Below the pieces are notes generated by a model, which made no database searches, was not told the origin of the DNA, and saw nothing but the letters and a program-made list of their open reading frames with translations. The position numbers were made by a program, and so were the translations under genes. This document shows positions 7,868 to 16,548 of a stretch of 64,000 nt of DNA, in pieces. Origin of the DNA: Paenibacillus sp. FSL M7-0420 (lineage in GTDB: Bacteria > Bacillota > Bacilli > Paenibacillales > Paenibacillaceae); the NCBI RefSeq assembly GCF_038002345.1, contig NZ_JBBOCJ010000001.1:6014001-6078000 (forward strand). Direction: 5' to 3'. Within the stretch, counting starts at the first letter, position 1, and the number at the start of each line of letters is the position of its first letter.

Positions 7868-9624
7868 CCACGAAACCGCAACAACCGCTGATTTCCTTGT
7901 GCATGATCGTCAAAAATGAAGCCGACAACCTGGCCCGCTGTCTGCGGAGTGTACGCGGAGCTGTGGATGAAATTATCATTGTAGACACCGGCTCTACCGA
8001 CACCACCTGTTCGATTGCCCGCAGCTTCGGTGCCCGGATTATCGATTATCCGTGGAACGGGGATTTTGCCGCCGCACGCAATGCCGGTCTGACCCTGGCA
8101 CGCGGCACCTGGATTCTGGTGCTGGATGCAGACGAGGAGCTGGAGCCGGGGAGTCTGGATGAGCTGCTGGTGTGCGCGAAGCATACGGAGTATGAGGCTT
8201 TTTTTGTGCGGATTCATAATCATCAGGGGACAGAGCGTGCTTCGCAGACGCTTACGGTTAACCCGATCCTCCGAATGTTCAAGAACCGCCCGAATTATCG
8301 CTTCAGCGGCATTATTCATGAGCAGATTGCGGCTGTCATTGTGCAGGAGACTCCGGATGCCGCGATGCATATGGGCACCGTCATTGTCCATCACTACGGC
8401 TATGCCGCCGGGGTCGTGGAGCGAAAAGATAAAATCAGCCGTAATCTCGGATTGCTGAAGCAGCAGCTGGAGGAGAGTCCTGGAGATGCTTTTCAGCATT
8501 TCAATCTGGCGGTTGAGTATATGCGGCTTGGCGATTACGGGCAGGCGCTGGAGCATATCGGCACCTCGCTGAACCTGGCCGAGCCGGGGACCAGCTATAT
8601 TCACCTGCTCTATAAATACAAAGCCCGCTGCCTGGCGGTAACGGGTGATTCCCCAGGGGCGCTGGAGGCGTGCGGGCAGGGAAGCTCGCTCTTCCCGGAC
8701 TATCCCGATCTTCACCATCTCAAAGGTGCGCTGCTGCTGCAGGTCTCAGCCTTAGCCGAAGCCAAGGCTGCACTGCGCAGGGCACTGCAGATCGGTGCCT
8801 CACCTCCCCTCTACCATACGGAATCGGGGATAGGCACATATCTCACCCACACGCTGTTGGGGCAGGTCTGCCAGCAGATCGGCGAAGACCATGAAGCGGC
8901 AGCCTGCTTCACCAGGGCAGCCCAGCTCCAGCCGGACCCCTGGCTGCTGATCCCCCGGCTTACGCGCTTATTCAAATGCACGGGCCGCGAGCCAGAGCTC
9001 CACGGCTGGTTGGCCGGACAGCTGCCCGGTATCCTGACGGAGCAGCGCCAGGAGCTACTACGCCTGCTGGTAAGGGATGGCTGTTACACAGCGGCGGTTG
9101 ATATGCTTGGGGGCGGGGTGAGGGCTGGTGTGGCAGCGGGAGAGATGGATGGCGGGGTGCAGAATGCGGGTGAGATAGATACTGTGATGCGGGATGCGGG
9201 AGCATCGGGTGCAACGATGCAGAGTGCGGGAGCGTTGGGTGCAACGATGCAGAGTGCGGGTGAGATGGATGCTGGAGCTTTGGGTGCGAAAGTGATGGAT
9301 AGTGTGATGCAAGGTGCGGGGGCGGTGGATGATGCAGCGCTTGAGGTGCCGCCTACTACTGATTTGTTGGAGCTGTTGCAGCGGGCAGAAGCAGCTTCCG
9401 CAGCTGAGCTGGGCTACGATGATATCACCGGACTGCTTAGTCATCCTGCAGTTGTCCCGGCGGATCGGAATACCGAAGTCCCTTTATCTGCTATTGCTGC
9501 GGCTGTGCAGCCCTGGATTCTTTTGGCTGACAAGGTTCTGGCTGCACTCATAACTTCGGCCATATATTCACCGGCGGCTGCGGCTGCGCGCCTCTCTCTT
9601 CCGCTTCCCAGATCAGCCGATTAG
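7864..9624 (+). CDS. Family 2 glycosyltransferase with TPR region (2 of 3)
   Basis: A 586-residue paralogue of the preceding enzyme. SLCMIVKNEADNLARCL, IIIVDTGSTD and VLDADEEL (Asp88, Asp90) mark the GT-A domain, followed by TPR-like repeats to about residue 400. Residues of about 415-490 are an odd Ala/Gly/Met-rich segment made of imperfect repeats of the type ATMQSAG, with no counterpart in the other two copies. The start ATG overlaps the previous stop (ATGA), so translation is likely coupled; GAGAGGAG lies 13 nt upstream. A GTG at 7822 is a weaker alternative start. Confidence 0.8.
   Translation: MTTKPQQPLISLCMIVKNEADNLARCLRSVRGAVDEIIIVDTGSTDTTCSIARSFGARIIDYPWNGDFAAARNAGLTLARGTWILVLDADEELEPGSLDELLVCAKHTEYEAFFVRIHNHQGTERASQTLTVNPILRMFKNRPNYRFSGIIHEQIAAVIVQETPDAAMHMGTVIVHHYGYAAGVVERKDKISRNLGLLKQQLEESPGDAFQHFNLAVEYMRLGDYGQALEHIGTSLNLAEPGTSYIHLLYKYKARCLAVTGDSPGALEACGQGSSLFPDYPDLHHLKGALLLQVSALAEAKAALRRALQIGASPPLYHTESGIGTYLTHTLLGQVCQQIGEDHEAAACFTRAAQLQPDPWLLIPRLTRLFKCTGREPELHGWLAGQLPGILTEQRQELLRLLVRDGCYTAAVDMLGGGVRAGVAAGEMDGGVQNAGEIDTVMRDAGASGATMQSAGALGATMQSAGEMDAGALGAKVMDSVMQGAGAVDDAALEVPPTTDLLELLQRAEAASAAELGYDDITGLLSHPAVVPADRNTEVPLSAIAAAVQPWILLADKVLAALITSAIYSPAAAAARLSLPLPRSAD
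9119..9330 (+). repeat. Low-complexity coding repeat in glycosyltransferase 2
   Basis: Imperfect G+T-rich repeats such as GATGCAGAGTGCGGGAG and GGTGCAACGATGCAGAGTGC recur several times within about 210 bp. They encode Ala/Gly/Met/Asp-rich peptide with alternating charge. The segment looks inserted and is probably length-variable. Confidence 0.7.
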
Positions 9625-9953
9625 TGTATTACCAGATGTTCGGAGTTACCTCTGTATCGTTCATTTTTTCCGGGAGAGTACCGGTGTGACAGAGCGTTGC
9701 GGACTGAGGATCGTTTATTTTGGAGAAAACGCATGCTTGGGAAGAGTTACGGACTCCAGTGCGCTTAAAGGCGGATATGCTGCCCACAATCATCGGTTAG
9801 AGAAACAATAGGGTCCTCTCAGTCCGCCACTCCGTAAAAAGTACTGTTTTCGGGGAAATAACGGCTCTCCAGTCCGGCAGGAATATACCCGCTCCGCTTG
9901 CTGTGCACTCCCACTTTTTCAATCAAATACTGATAGAAAGGAGCTTACAGACC
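9625..9953. repeat. Intergenic stretch with clustered GGACT-type repeats
   Basis: No gene is visible in this 329-bp gap. It contains at least four related segments in both orientations: GTTGCGGACTGAGGATCG, GTTACGGACTCCAGTGCG, CAGTCCGCCACTCCGTAA and AATAACGGCTCTCCAGTCCG. The pattern suggests a small dispersed repeat family. It is limited to one locus in this window, so its spread in the genome is unknown. Confidence 0.45.
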
Positions 9954-12104
9954 ATGGATACTCCCGGGATCTCGCTCTGCATGATCGTCAGGAATGAGGC
10001 GCAGCATCTGGAGCAATGTCTGCTGTCTGTTCAGGGTATGGTCTCGGAGATCATTATCGCTGATACCGGATCAGAGGATAACAGTATGGCTATCGCCCGC
10101 AGGTTCGGTGCCCGGGTGGTCAGGCTGCCCTGGGAACACGATTTCTCCAAAGCCCGTAATCATACCCTGCTGCTAGCCTCCTATGGTTGGATTCTGGTGC
10201 TGGATGCAGATGAAGCCCTTGCTGACTGGAAGGCGGAGGAGTTAGAGCATCTACTGGAATCGGAGCGTGCGGACGGGTATTTCCTGCCTTTTATTCATTA
10301 TGTGGGAGAGGACGCCGGATACGAATACACAACAGACAATGTGTGCAGGCTGTTCCGTAATGATTCACGGATCTGTTTTCGCGGGAGCATTCATGAAGAG
10401 GTGGCCTCCAGCATCTGGAGCCTCCCCGGAGGACATATCGCTTATGCCCGTCTAACTGTGCACCATTACGGCTATCTGGATGATGAGCTTCAGCGCAAAA
10501 ATAAAGCCAGCCGCAATCTGGAGCTGATCCGCGCTGCTCTGCGGCTTGAACCGGACAGCGTTCCTCTGCGGTATGCACTGGGCACGGAATATTACCAGCA
10601 GGGGCAATATCAGGCTGCGTCGGACCTGCTGCTGCCACTGCTGGAAGAAGCTCAGCCCGACTCTGGCTATACCGCCGACCTGTATCTCAAGACAGCCTTT
10701 GCCCTTCAGGCGGGCGGCCGGCCCGAAGAGGCCGAGGCTGTCTATGAAGCCGGGAGTATCCGATATGCAGATTTCACTGATCTGCTGGAGAGCTATGCGG
10801 GGCTGCTGATGGAGCAAGGGCAGGTATGGCGGGCGTATCCTCTGCTGCAGCAGGCACTGGACAGCGGGGATACCGCGCATAAATACCCTTCCTCCTCCGG
10901 CAGCGGAACCTACCGCACCCGCCTATTCGCCGGGCGGGTCTGCGAGCGGCTGTTCCTCTACGAGGAGGCGCTGGAGCATTACAGGCAGGCGGTAGCCTAC
11001 TCGCCTGACGATCTTGCCGCCTGGGAGCAGCTGGCCGCGCTGTGCCTGCTGTCCGGCCAAGCGGAGCAGCTGACGGTGTTCACGCGTCAGCTGCTCCCTG
11101 CCCTGCCCCGGCGAGTGCTGAGCAGGCTGGTGCCTGCCGCACTCAATGCCCGCGCCGCCCCGTGGCTGGCGGCGCTTCTCGCAGCACCGCATCTGCCGGA
11201 GGATATCCGGCAGGTGCATCAGGTGCTGCTGGGGACGCTGTTCCGGGACCCGGAACAGCCCGGGGCCGCATCCGCCGCGCTTGCGCGGATGCGGGGGGAT
11301 TCGCCGGATTACCCGTGGGTATCCGGCTATCTGTGGGCCTTGTCCTGCCGCAGCGGCGGAATCACCGCGGCAGGACAAGGCTTGGGGCGGCTGGCGGAGC
11401 TGCCGCCCGGGCTCGCAGCCGCGCATCGCCGGCTCGCGCAGCAGCAAGCCTGCCCGGCGGAGCATCGGGCAGGCTCTAACCGCATGCAGGAGCGCCCAGT
11501 CGCCTCCCCCTACGCTGAAGCCAGCCATTCCAGGCTGCTACAATGCCCAGCCGAAGAGCAAGAAGACCCTTCTGTTCCGGCAGAAGGGTCCTTCCCGGCC
11601 CCCGATATCGGCAGCTTAGCCGATTCGGAACACCGCTCAGACGCACCGCTTCGCTCTACAGATTGTTCCTACGCAGCCCAACTGCTGCTTCAAGCAGGCG
11701 CTTGGGACACATTGCTTCTGCTTGGCAGGCTTACCGGCGCTGCGCGCTTTCTCTGGAGCAGACTTCCCCTGCCACTGCTGCGGGGACTGCTGGATGCACC
11801 CGTTTCATTTAGATTGCAGTGGTGTGCGAATTACATCGAGCAATCACAACACTATAGCCTTCCTGGTGACGCTGCGGAATGGCTGCTCTATGCAGCCCTC
11901 GCTCAGTCTTGCGGGCAGCTCCCGCAGCTTACGTCCGCCGATGAACAGACGCTACTGCAATCCGGCAGCGCTGCCGCAATCACTGGCCTCAGCTACCACA
12001 TGCTGCTTCTTGCCGCAGAGGTTCACCCGGAGAGCAGCATCCCCGCTACCGGCAGCATTCCGTGGTTATTGCTTGTGAAATCGGCGCTACAGGGTAGGGG
12101 ATGA
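9954..12104 (+). CDS. Family 2 glycosyltransferase with TPR region (3 of 3)
   Basis: A 716-residue paralogue of the two preceding enzymes. GISLCMIVRNEAQHLEQCL, IIIADTGSED and VLDADEAL (Asp84, Asp86) define the GT-A domain. TPR-like helices follow (about residues 190-470), then a polar linker near residues 510-560 and a last helical part. AAAGGAG at 9937-9943 supports ATG 9954; the frame to 9903 is upstream of that site. The gene is separated from the other two by the repeat-rich gap, so it may have its own promoter. Three non-identical copies suggest stepwise sugar addition or different acceptors; both are inference. Confidence 0.8.
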   Translation: MDTPGISLCMIVRNEAQHLEQCLLSVQGMVSEIIIADTGSEDNSMAIARRFGARVVRLPWEHDFSKARNHTLLLASYGWILVLDADEALADWKAEELEHLLESERADGYFLPFIHYVGEDAGYEYTTDNVCRLFRNDSRICFRGSIHEEVASSIWSLPGGHIAYARLTVHHYGYLDDELQRKNKASRNLELIRAALRLEPDSVPLRYALGTEYYQQGQYQAASDLLLPLLEEAQPDSGYTADLYLKTAFALQAGGRPEEAEAVYEAGSIRYADFTDLLESYAGLLMEQGQVWRAYPLLQQALDSGDTAHKYPSSSGSGTYRTRLFAGRVCERLFLYEEALEHYRQAVAYSPDDLAAWEQLAALCLLSGQAEQLTVFTRQLLPALPRRVLSRLVPAALNARAAPWLAALLAAPHLPEDIRQVHQVLLGTLFRDPEQPGAASAALARMRGDSPDYPWVSGYLWALSCRSGGITAAGQGLGRLAELPPGLAAAHRRLAQQQACPAEHRAGSNRMQERPVASPYAEASHSRLLQCPAEEQEDPSVPAEGSFPAPDIGSLADSEHRSDAPLRSTDCSYAAQLLLQAGAWDTLLLLGRLTGAARFLWSRLPLPLLRGLLDAPVSFRLQWCANYIEQSQHYSLPGDAAEWLLYAALAQSCGQLPQLTSADEQTLLQSGSAAAITGLSYHMLLLAAEVHPESSIPATGSIPWLLLVKSALQGRG

Positions 12105-12181
12105 CAGGAGATAACAATGTCTGGGGCTAAGCTTGGTTTCAAAGCTTTACTCATTCTCTTCAAACGCTCATAGAAACGAAA

Positions 12182-12209
12182 GACCCTGAGGGATAGCTCC
12201 CTCAAGGTC
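12182..12209. terminator. Hairpin between convergent genes
   Basis: GACCCTGAGGGA and TCCCTCAAGGTC pair with one mismatch around a TAGC loop. It lies between the convergent genes ending at 12104 and 12228 and probably serves both. The minus-strand side is followed by TTTCGTTTCT. Confidence 0.65.
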
Positions 12210-12227
12210 AACTTTACAACGTTCTGC

Positions 12228-12608
12228 TCAGTTATAAATATTATACTCCTTAGCAATTACCCATCCATTAAGACCATATGAAGCGGAGATCACATAATAG
12301 TTGTAATTTTTATGTAGTAAATATTCAAGCAAATCCTCTATTTTGTCATAATACACCGGCCAAGCGGAGTCCTTTTGCTTCTCTAATAACTCCTTGTTAT
12401 TTGTGACAAATAAACTTATTTCGAATTGGCTGATATCAAGAAGAATACTCCCTAGCAACTGTGTTTCAAAAAAATAAGCCAAGACTTCAATAAACTCAAT
12501 TATGACAGGAACCTCATTGTCTTTGCCGCCCAAAGTTTGGAATGTAATTTTGGCATTTTGTAAATCAACATTATAGGAAACAATTTCATTATCATGAACA
12601 CTTGGCAT
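12228..12608 (-). CDS. Small conserved-looking protein of unknown function
   Basis: A 126-residue acidic cytoplasmic protein starting MPSVHDNEIVSYNVDL. It is not recognised. The HDNEI start, alternating beta strands (AKITFQTL) and the C-terminal YYVISASYGLNGWVIAKEY resemble small orphan proteins scattered in Bacillales, some of which act as immunity proteins; that parallel is weak. The start at 12608 was chosen because GGGAGGTAGGGGGA directly precedes it; the frame runs to 12689 without a better site. It is low in G+C compared with the flanking sugar-metabolism genes and may have been acquired. Confidence 0.55.
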   Translation of the reverse strand: MPSVHDNEIVSYNVDLQNAKITFQTLGGKDNEVPVIIEFIEVLAYFFETQLLGSILLDISQFEISLFVTNNKELLEKQKDSAWPVYYDKIEDLLEYLLHKNYNYYVISASYGLNGWVIAKEYNIYN

Positions 12609-12934
12609 TCCCCCTACCTCCCAGTGAAAATCCTGCTCAAAATACAACATTCCCCTGCTCATCCCGGCTACATTCCAGTATTGTTGCATAAAAAGCAGGA
12701 TTTTTCATCCTCCAAACGCTTAGCGGGGGACAATTCTTGCATTTTATACAACAACTCTATTAAATCCCCCGATATCCAGGTCTCCGAGTTGCAATATGTA
12801 CAACATTCTGGGAATACAGTGGTGAAAAACATTAATTGAATGAAGAGTCCTTCCAGCATCACGACAAAAGAGGCCCCGGCGTAAGCCAGCCAAGGCCTCA
12901 CTCTCCTGTATTCACCTAAGATAAGCCGACAAGC
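12609..12934. repeat. Degenerate TGTTGCA-type palindromic repeats (family C)
   Basis: This 326-bp gap holds no clear gene. Between about 12620 and 12820 there are degenerate copies of a short palindrome: TGTTGCATAAAAAGCAGGAT, TTGCATTTTATACAACA and TTGCAATATGTACAACATTC. Better preserved copies occur at 46.4-46.6 and 47.9-48.1 kb. The terminator of the GH43 gene occupies 12864-12899. Confidence 0.5.
12864..12899 (-). terminator. Terminator of the arabinoside operon
   Basis: GAGGCC and GGCCTC arms with inner GGC/GCC pairing are followed on the minus strand by TTTTGT. It lies 36-70 bp after the GH43 stop. Confidence 0.75.
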
Positions 12935-13825
12935 TTACCACCGGTCGGTCATCCTTACCGGCTTAATGGCCCCGTCAGCGAATTCCAGTCTGTCGATGCA
13001 TAACATGCGGTTGCCCGGCTCCGGGTCGCCGATGAGTCTGCGGTGATAGACGATCAGCCATTCATCGCGTTCCGGCAGATGCAAATATCCGTGATGTCCG
13101 GGGCCTTCCGCCACGGGCTCCTGCCGCTCCAGTATGGTCCCCAGGTTCGCGAACGGTCCCAGCGGGTTGTCGCTTACGCCGTAAGCGACCCGGTAGGTCC
13201 CGTTGGTCCACCCGCCCATCGACCACATCAGGTAATACAGGCCGTCTTTCTTGATCATACACGGCCCCTCCACATAACCCGGCGGGGTGACGGAACGGAT
13301 GACCTCTCCGTCCGGGAACGGAACAAACCCCGTCATCTCCTCATTCATCCGGGCCACGTTGCAATGTCCCCAGCCCCCGTAGTACAGGTAGATTGCACCG
13401 TCCTCATCCTTGAACAGATGAGCGTCGATCGGCTGGGCGCCGTGAATGAACCCGCCGATCAGCGGGCGGTGGAGATACCCCCGGTAGGGGCCTTCGGGAG
13501 CATCCGCAACAGCAATCTCCAGCCCGCCGGCTTCGCCGTCCTTCTGGATATCGTTGGAGGCAAAGACCAGATAATGCCGGCCGCCCTGCTCAATCTGGGT
13601 CGGAGCCCATACCGCTCTCCAGATCCAGGGGAAATCATCCATTTCGATGATCCCCTCGTGGGTCGTCCAATGAACCAGATCCGTAGAACTGAAGACCTCC
13701 AGGTTCATCTGCCGGGTATATTCCGTAAAAGATCTGGTGGCATACACATAATGCCTGCCCTCATAGGTTCTTGCTTCAGGGTCTGCATACCAGCCTGGCA
13801 CAATCGGGTTCGTGATTCCCCGCAA
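12935..13825 (-). CDS. Glycoside hydrolase family 43
   Basis: A 296-residue five-bladed beta-propeller hydrolase of GH43, expected to release arabinose or xylose from arabino- or xylo-oligosaccharides. There is no signal peptide, so it acts inside the cell. The expected catalytic residues are Asp15 (WYADPE, base), Asp134 (PIDAHLF, pKa modulator) and Glu186 (VEGPCM, acid). The start is TTG at 13825 behind AAAGGAG, 32 nt after the GH127 stop; TTG 13861 has no ribosome site. It is the last gene of the arabinoside operon. Its partner GH127 suggests that beta- and alpha-arabinofuranosides are split together. Substrate specificity is not fixed by sequence. Confidence 0.85.
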   Translation of the reverse strand: MRGITNPIVPGWYADPEARTYEGRHYVYATRSFTEYTRQMNLEVFSSTDLVHWTTHEGIIEMDDFPWIWRAVWAPTQIEQGGRHYLVFASNDIQKDGEAGGLEIAVADAPEGPYRGYLHRPLIGGFIHGAQPIDAHLFKDEDGAIYLYYGGWGHCNVARMNEEMTGFVPFPDGEVIRSVTPPGYVEGPCMIKKDGLYYLMWSMGGWTNGTYRVAYGVSDNPLGPFANLGTILERQEPVAEGPGHHGYLHLPERDEWLIVYHRRLIGDPEPGNRMLCIDRLEFADGAIKPVRMTDRW

Positions 13826-13857
13826 GCGAACCTCACTCCTTTCTACGCAGAAGCTTA

Positions 13858-15699
13858 TCAATAGCTGTACAGGCTACTTCCTTCCAATTCCCGGACCCAG
13901 ACCTGCATGAATCCGGGCTCCCTGTTATCCCAGGCATAGTATGGGATGAACCGGAGCGGCCTGCCGTCTTCATCCCGGCTCAGCAGCACCGTTACCCCGC
14001 CCAGCAGCTCCGGCAGGTGCTCCACCCGGAACTTCGCCCCGGACGGAATGGAGTATCCATCATACGATAATCCGGGATGGTCCGTCTGCTCCAGACAATA
14101 TACAACGGGTCCCCGCTGCACGGCAACCCGTCCGCTGTCCGCCTCCACCTCCGGCCGGGCCCGCACCTTATTTACGGGCATATCCAGCTCAAGCACAACC
14201 TTATCTCCCGGAGACCAGTTCCGGTCCAGCACCAGATACCCCTGATCCGTCAGGGCTCCCGGCCCGCCGGTACCGGCGCCTCCCGCCTCCACCCGGTATC
14301 CGCTGCACCACTCCGGCACCCGCAGCCGGATACTGAATTCTGCGCTTACAGCAGGGTTCACCTCAAGCTCTATCCGGCCATCCCAGGGATACCGGGTGCT
14401 TAGCTTCAGCCTGACGTCCAGCCCGCCGGCAAGCCTAAGCTCCGCTTCGCTGTTCATATATTGATTCACCGCAAGGCCGTCCTCTGTAACAGCATAGGCG
14501 TATTGGCCCAGGGAAGGCAGAAAGCGGGCCAAATTGGTCGGACAGCAGGAGGTTTCAAACCAGGGCACACGATGATGCCCGCCCTGTGAAGCCAGCGGAT
14601 TCTCATAAAAATACTGATCCCCGGACAGGGAGATCCCCGACAAAGCGCCGTTATACATCTCACGTTCTACCACATCGGCATATTTGCCGTCCCCGAACGT
14701 CAGGTTCATCCGGTGATTCCAGAACACCATGGCAATGGCGGCGCAGGTCTCGCAATAGGCGGTCTCATTGGGCAGGTCATAATCGGAAGTGAAGCCTTCA
14801 TTATGTCTGGACGGCCCAATGCCGCCCGTTACATACATGTTCCGCTCCACAGTATGTGTCCAGACCCGGTGCAGAGCCTCCGCATAAGCGGAATCGCCGG
14901 AAGCATGGACAATATCCGCCATTGCCGTATACAGATATACCGCCCGGACGGCATGGCCGGTGACCTGCTTAATGTCGCGGACGGGAACATCGTCCTGGCA
15001 ATACGGCGGTCCCCACTCCGGGTTGTCCCAGATCGCGCCCTTGCCGTGACCATGGCCGCGCTCCTCCAGCAGCCACAAGGCCAGCTTCCAGTAGCGCTTC
15101 ATCCCTGTGGCGCGGTACAGCTTCACCAGCGCCAGCTCGATCTCCTCATGTCCTTCCACCCAGTGCCGCTTGCCGGGGCCGAACACCCCGTCAACATGAT
15201 CGGCCAGACGGCAGGCCACCTCCAGCAGCTCACGCTTGCCAGTCGCTTCATAGTAGGCAACCGCCGCTTCGATCAGATGCCCGCCGTTATACATCTCGTG
15301 CTTCTCCATGTCCGTCCACTTGCCCTCAGGATTCTCCAGGGTGAAATAAGCGCACAGGTAACCGTCTGCTTCCTGCGCAGCCGAGATCAGCCCGATGATC
15401 CGGTCGGCCTCCGCCTCCAGCGCCGCATCCCGCTCTGACATCAGGACATAGGCCATGCCTTCAAGCACCTTGTAGACATCCGAATCATTATAATACTTCC
15501 CTTCGTAATGCCCTTCCAGCAATCCCCCGGCCTTGGCAAAGTTATTGATGCGGCCGGTCTCCTCACATTTGGACAGGCAGTCCGGCAGTGTGGTCTGCCG
15601 GAGCACCTTCAGGCGCGGCAGCCAGAACTGATCGTCTATGTTGACTCCCGTAAAAGACACGCCCTGCCAGGCATGAATTCTCACTTGTTGCTCTGCCAT
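13858..15699 (-). CDS. Glycoside hydrolase family 127, beta-L-arabinofuranosidase
   Basis: A 613-residue cytoplasmic enzyme with an (alpha/alpha)6 barrel. The zinc and catalytic residues known from Bifidobacterium HypBA1 (Glu322, Cys340, Cys417, Cys418) can be placed: Glu301 in HNEGF, Cys319 in ETCAA, and Cys385-Cys386 in SCCPTN, with the same 18-residue spacing between the first two. The nucleophile would be Cys385. The length is typical. AAAGGAGG precedes ATG 15699. It lies 18 nt after the upstream permease gene, so it is part of the same operon and acts on imported arabinosides. Confidence 0.9.
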   Translation of the reverse strand: MAEQQVRIHAWQGVSFTGVNIDDQFWLPRLKVLRQTTLPDCLSKCEETGRINNFAKAGGLLEGHYEGKYYNDSDVYKVLEGMAYVLMSERDAALEAEADRIIGLISAAQEADGYLCAYFTLENPEGKWTDMEKHEMYNGGHLIEAAVAYYEATGKRELLEVACRLADHVDGVFGPGKRHWVEGHEEIELALVKLYRATGMKRYWKLALWLLEERGHGHGKGAIWDNPEWGPPYCQDDVPVRDIKQVTGHAVRAVYLYTAMADIVHASGDSAYAEALHRVWTHTVERNMYVTGGIGPSRHNEGFTSDYDLPNETAYCETCAAIAMVFWNHRMNLTFGDGKYADVVEREMYNGALSGISLSGDQYFYENPLASQGGHHRVPWFETSCCPTNLARFLPSLGQYAYAVTEDGLAVNQYMNSEAELRLAGGLDVRLKLSTRYPWDGRIELEVNPAVSAEFSIRLRVPEWCSGYRVEAGGAGTGGPGALTDQGYLVLDRNWSPGDKVVLELDMPVNKVRARPEVEADSGRVAVQRGPVVYCLEQTDHPGLSYDGYSIPSGAKFRVEHLPELLGGVTVLLSRDEDGRPLRFIPYYAWDNREPGFMQVWVRELEGSSLYSY

Positions 15700-15717
15700 T
15701 TCCGTTTTCCGCCTCCT

Positions 15718-16548
15718 TTATCCTTTTAATCCCGTTAAGGTAATACCCTCCAGAAAGTAACGCTGTCCGGCCAGAAATACAATAACACAGGGCAGCACGA
15801 CCGTGGCCGAGGCCGCCATCAGCAGATCCCACTGCGCGGTGTAGGTCCCCTGGAACATTTGCAGGCCCAGGGCGAGGGTGAAGAGACTGTCGCTTTTCAG
15901 ATAAATCAGCGGGCCCATGAAGTCATTCCAAGAGGCCAGAAAGCTGAACAAGGCGACCACAATGATGGCAGAACGGCTTAAGGGAAAGATAATCCGGGTG
16001 TAGATCTGCCAGTAATTCGCCCCGTCCACAAAGGCCGCTTCATCGAAATCGCGCGGAATCGTCAAATAGAATTGCCGGAGCAGGAAAATATTGAAGATCC
16101 CCCCGCCGAAATAAGCGGGTACAATCAGCGGGTACAGCGTATCGTATAACCCCATCATCTGCCAGCCGAGGAAGCTCGGGATAATCGTGACCGCCGCCGG
16201 CAGCATCATGCTGGTCATCAGGATCGCGAACACTGTATCCCTGCCCTTCCACTGAATCCGTGAGAATCCGAACGCTCCGATGCTGCTGGTAATCACGGTC
16301 CCCACAAGCACCGTAACTACGATAATCAGCGTGTTCTTGAAGAACACATCGAACGGCAGCACCGTCAGCGCCTTGTGAAAATTGCTCCATTGAAACGGCC
16401 TCGGTATCCATTCGGGAGGCATGGTGAAAATCTGCGACAAATTCATCAGCGAGCTGCGGATCAGCCAGACAAACGGAATGATGAACATGCCGGAGATCAG
16501 GATCAGCGCTCCGTAGCCTGCGGTAAGTGAAAGCTTCGATGGCCTCAA
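15718..16548 (-). CDS. Sugar ABC transporter permease, MalG type
   Basis: A 276-residue inner-membrane permease of the CUT1 carbohydrate family with about six membrane segments. The cytoplasmic coupling loop DEAAFVDGANYWQIYTRIIFP is the EAA motif that contacts the ATPase. The start was set at TTG 16548, which overlaps the stop of the preceding permease (TTGA) and has GGGGGGG upstream; this gives the usual family length, whereas the longer frame would add about 47 unrelated residues. No ATPase gene is in the locus, so a shared MsmX-type ATPase encoded elsewhere is expected, as known for this transporter class. Confidence 0.9.
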   Translation of the reverse strand: MRPSKLSLTAGYGALILISGMFIIPFVWLIRSSLMNLSQIFTMPPEWIPRPFQWSNFHKALTVLPFDVFFKNTLIIVVTVLVGTVITSSIGAFGFSRIQWKGRDTVFAILMTSMMLPAAVTIIPSFLGWQMMGLYDTLYPLIVPAYFGGGIFNIFLLRQFYLTIPRDFDEAAFVDGANYWQIYTRIIFPLSRSAIIVVALFSFLASWNDFMGPLIYLKSDSLFTLALGLQMFQGTYTAQWDLLMAASATVVLPCVIVFLAGQRYFLEGITLTGLKG

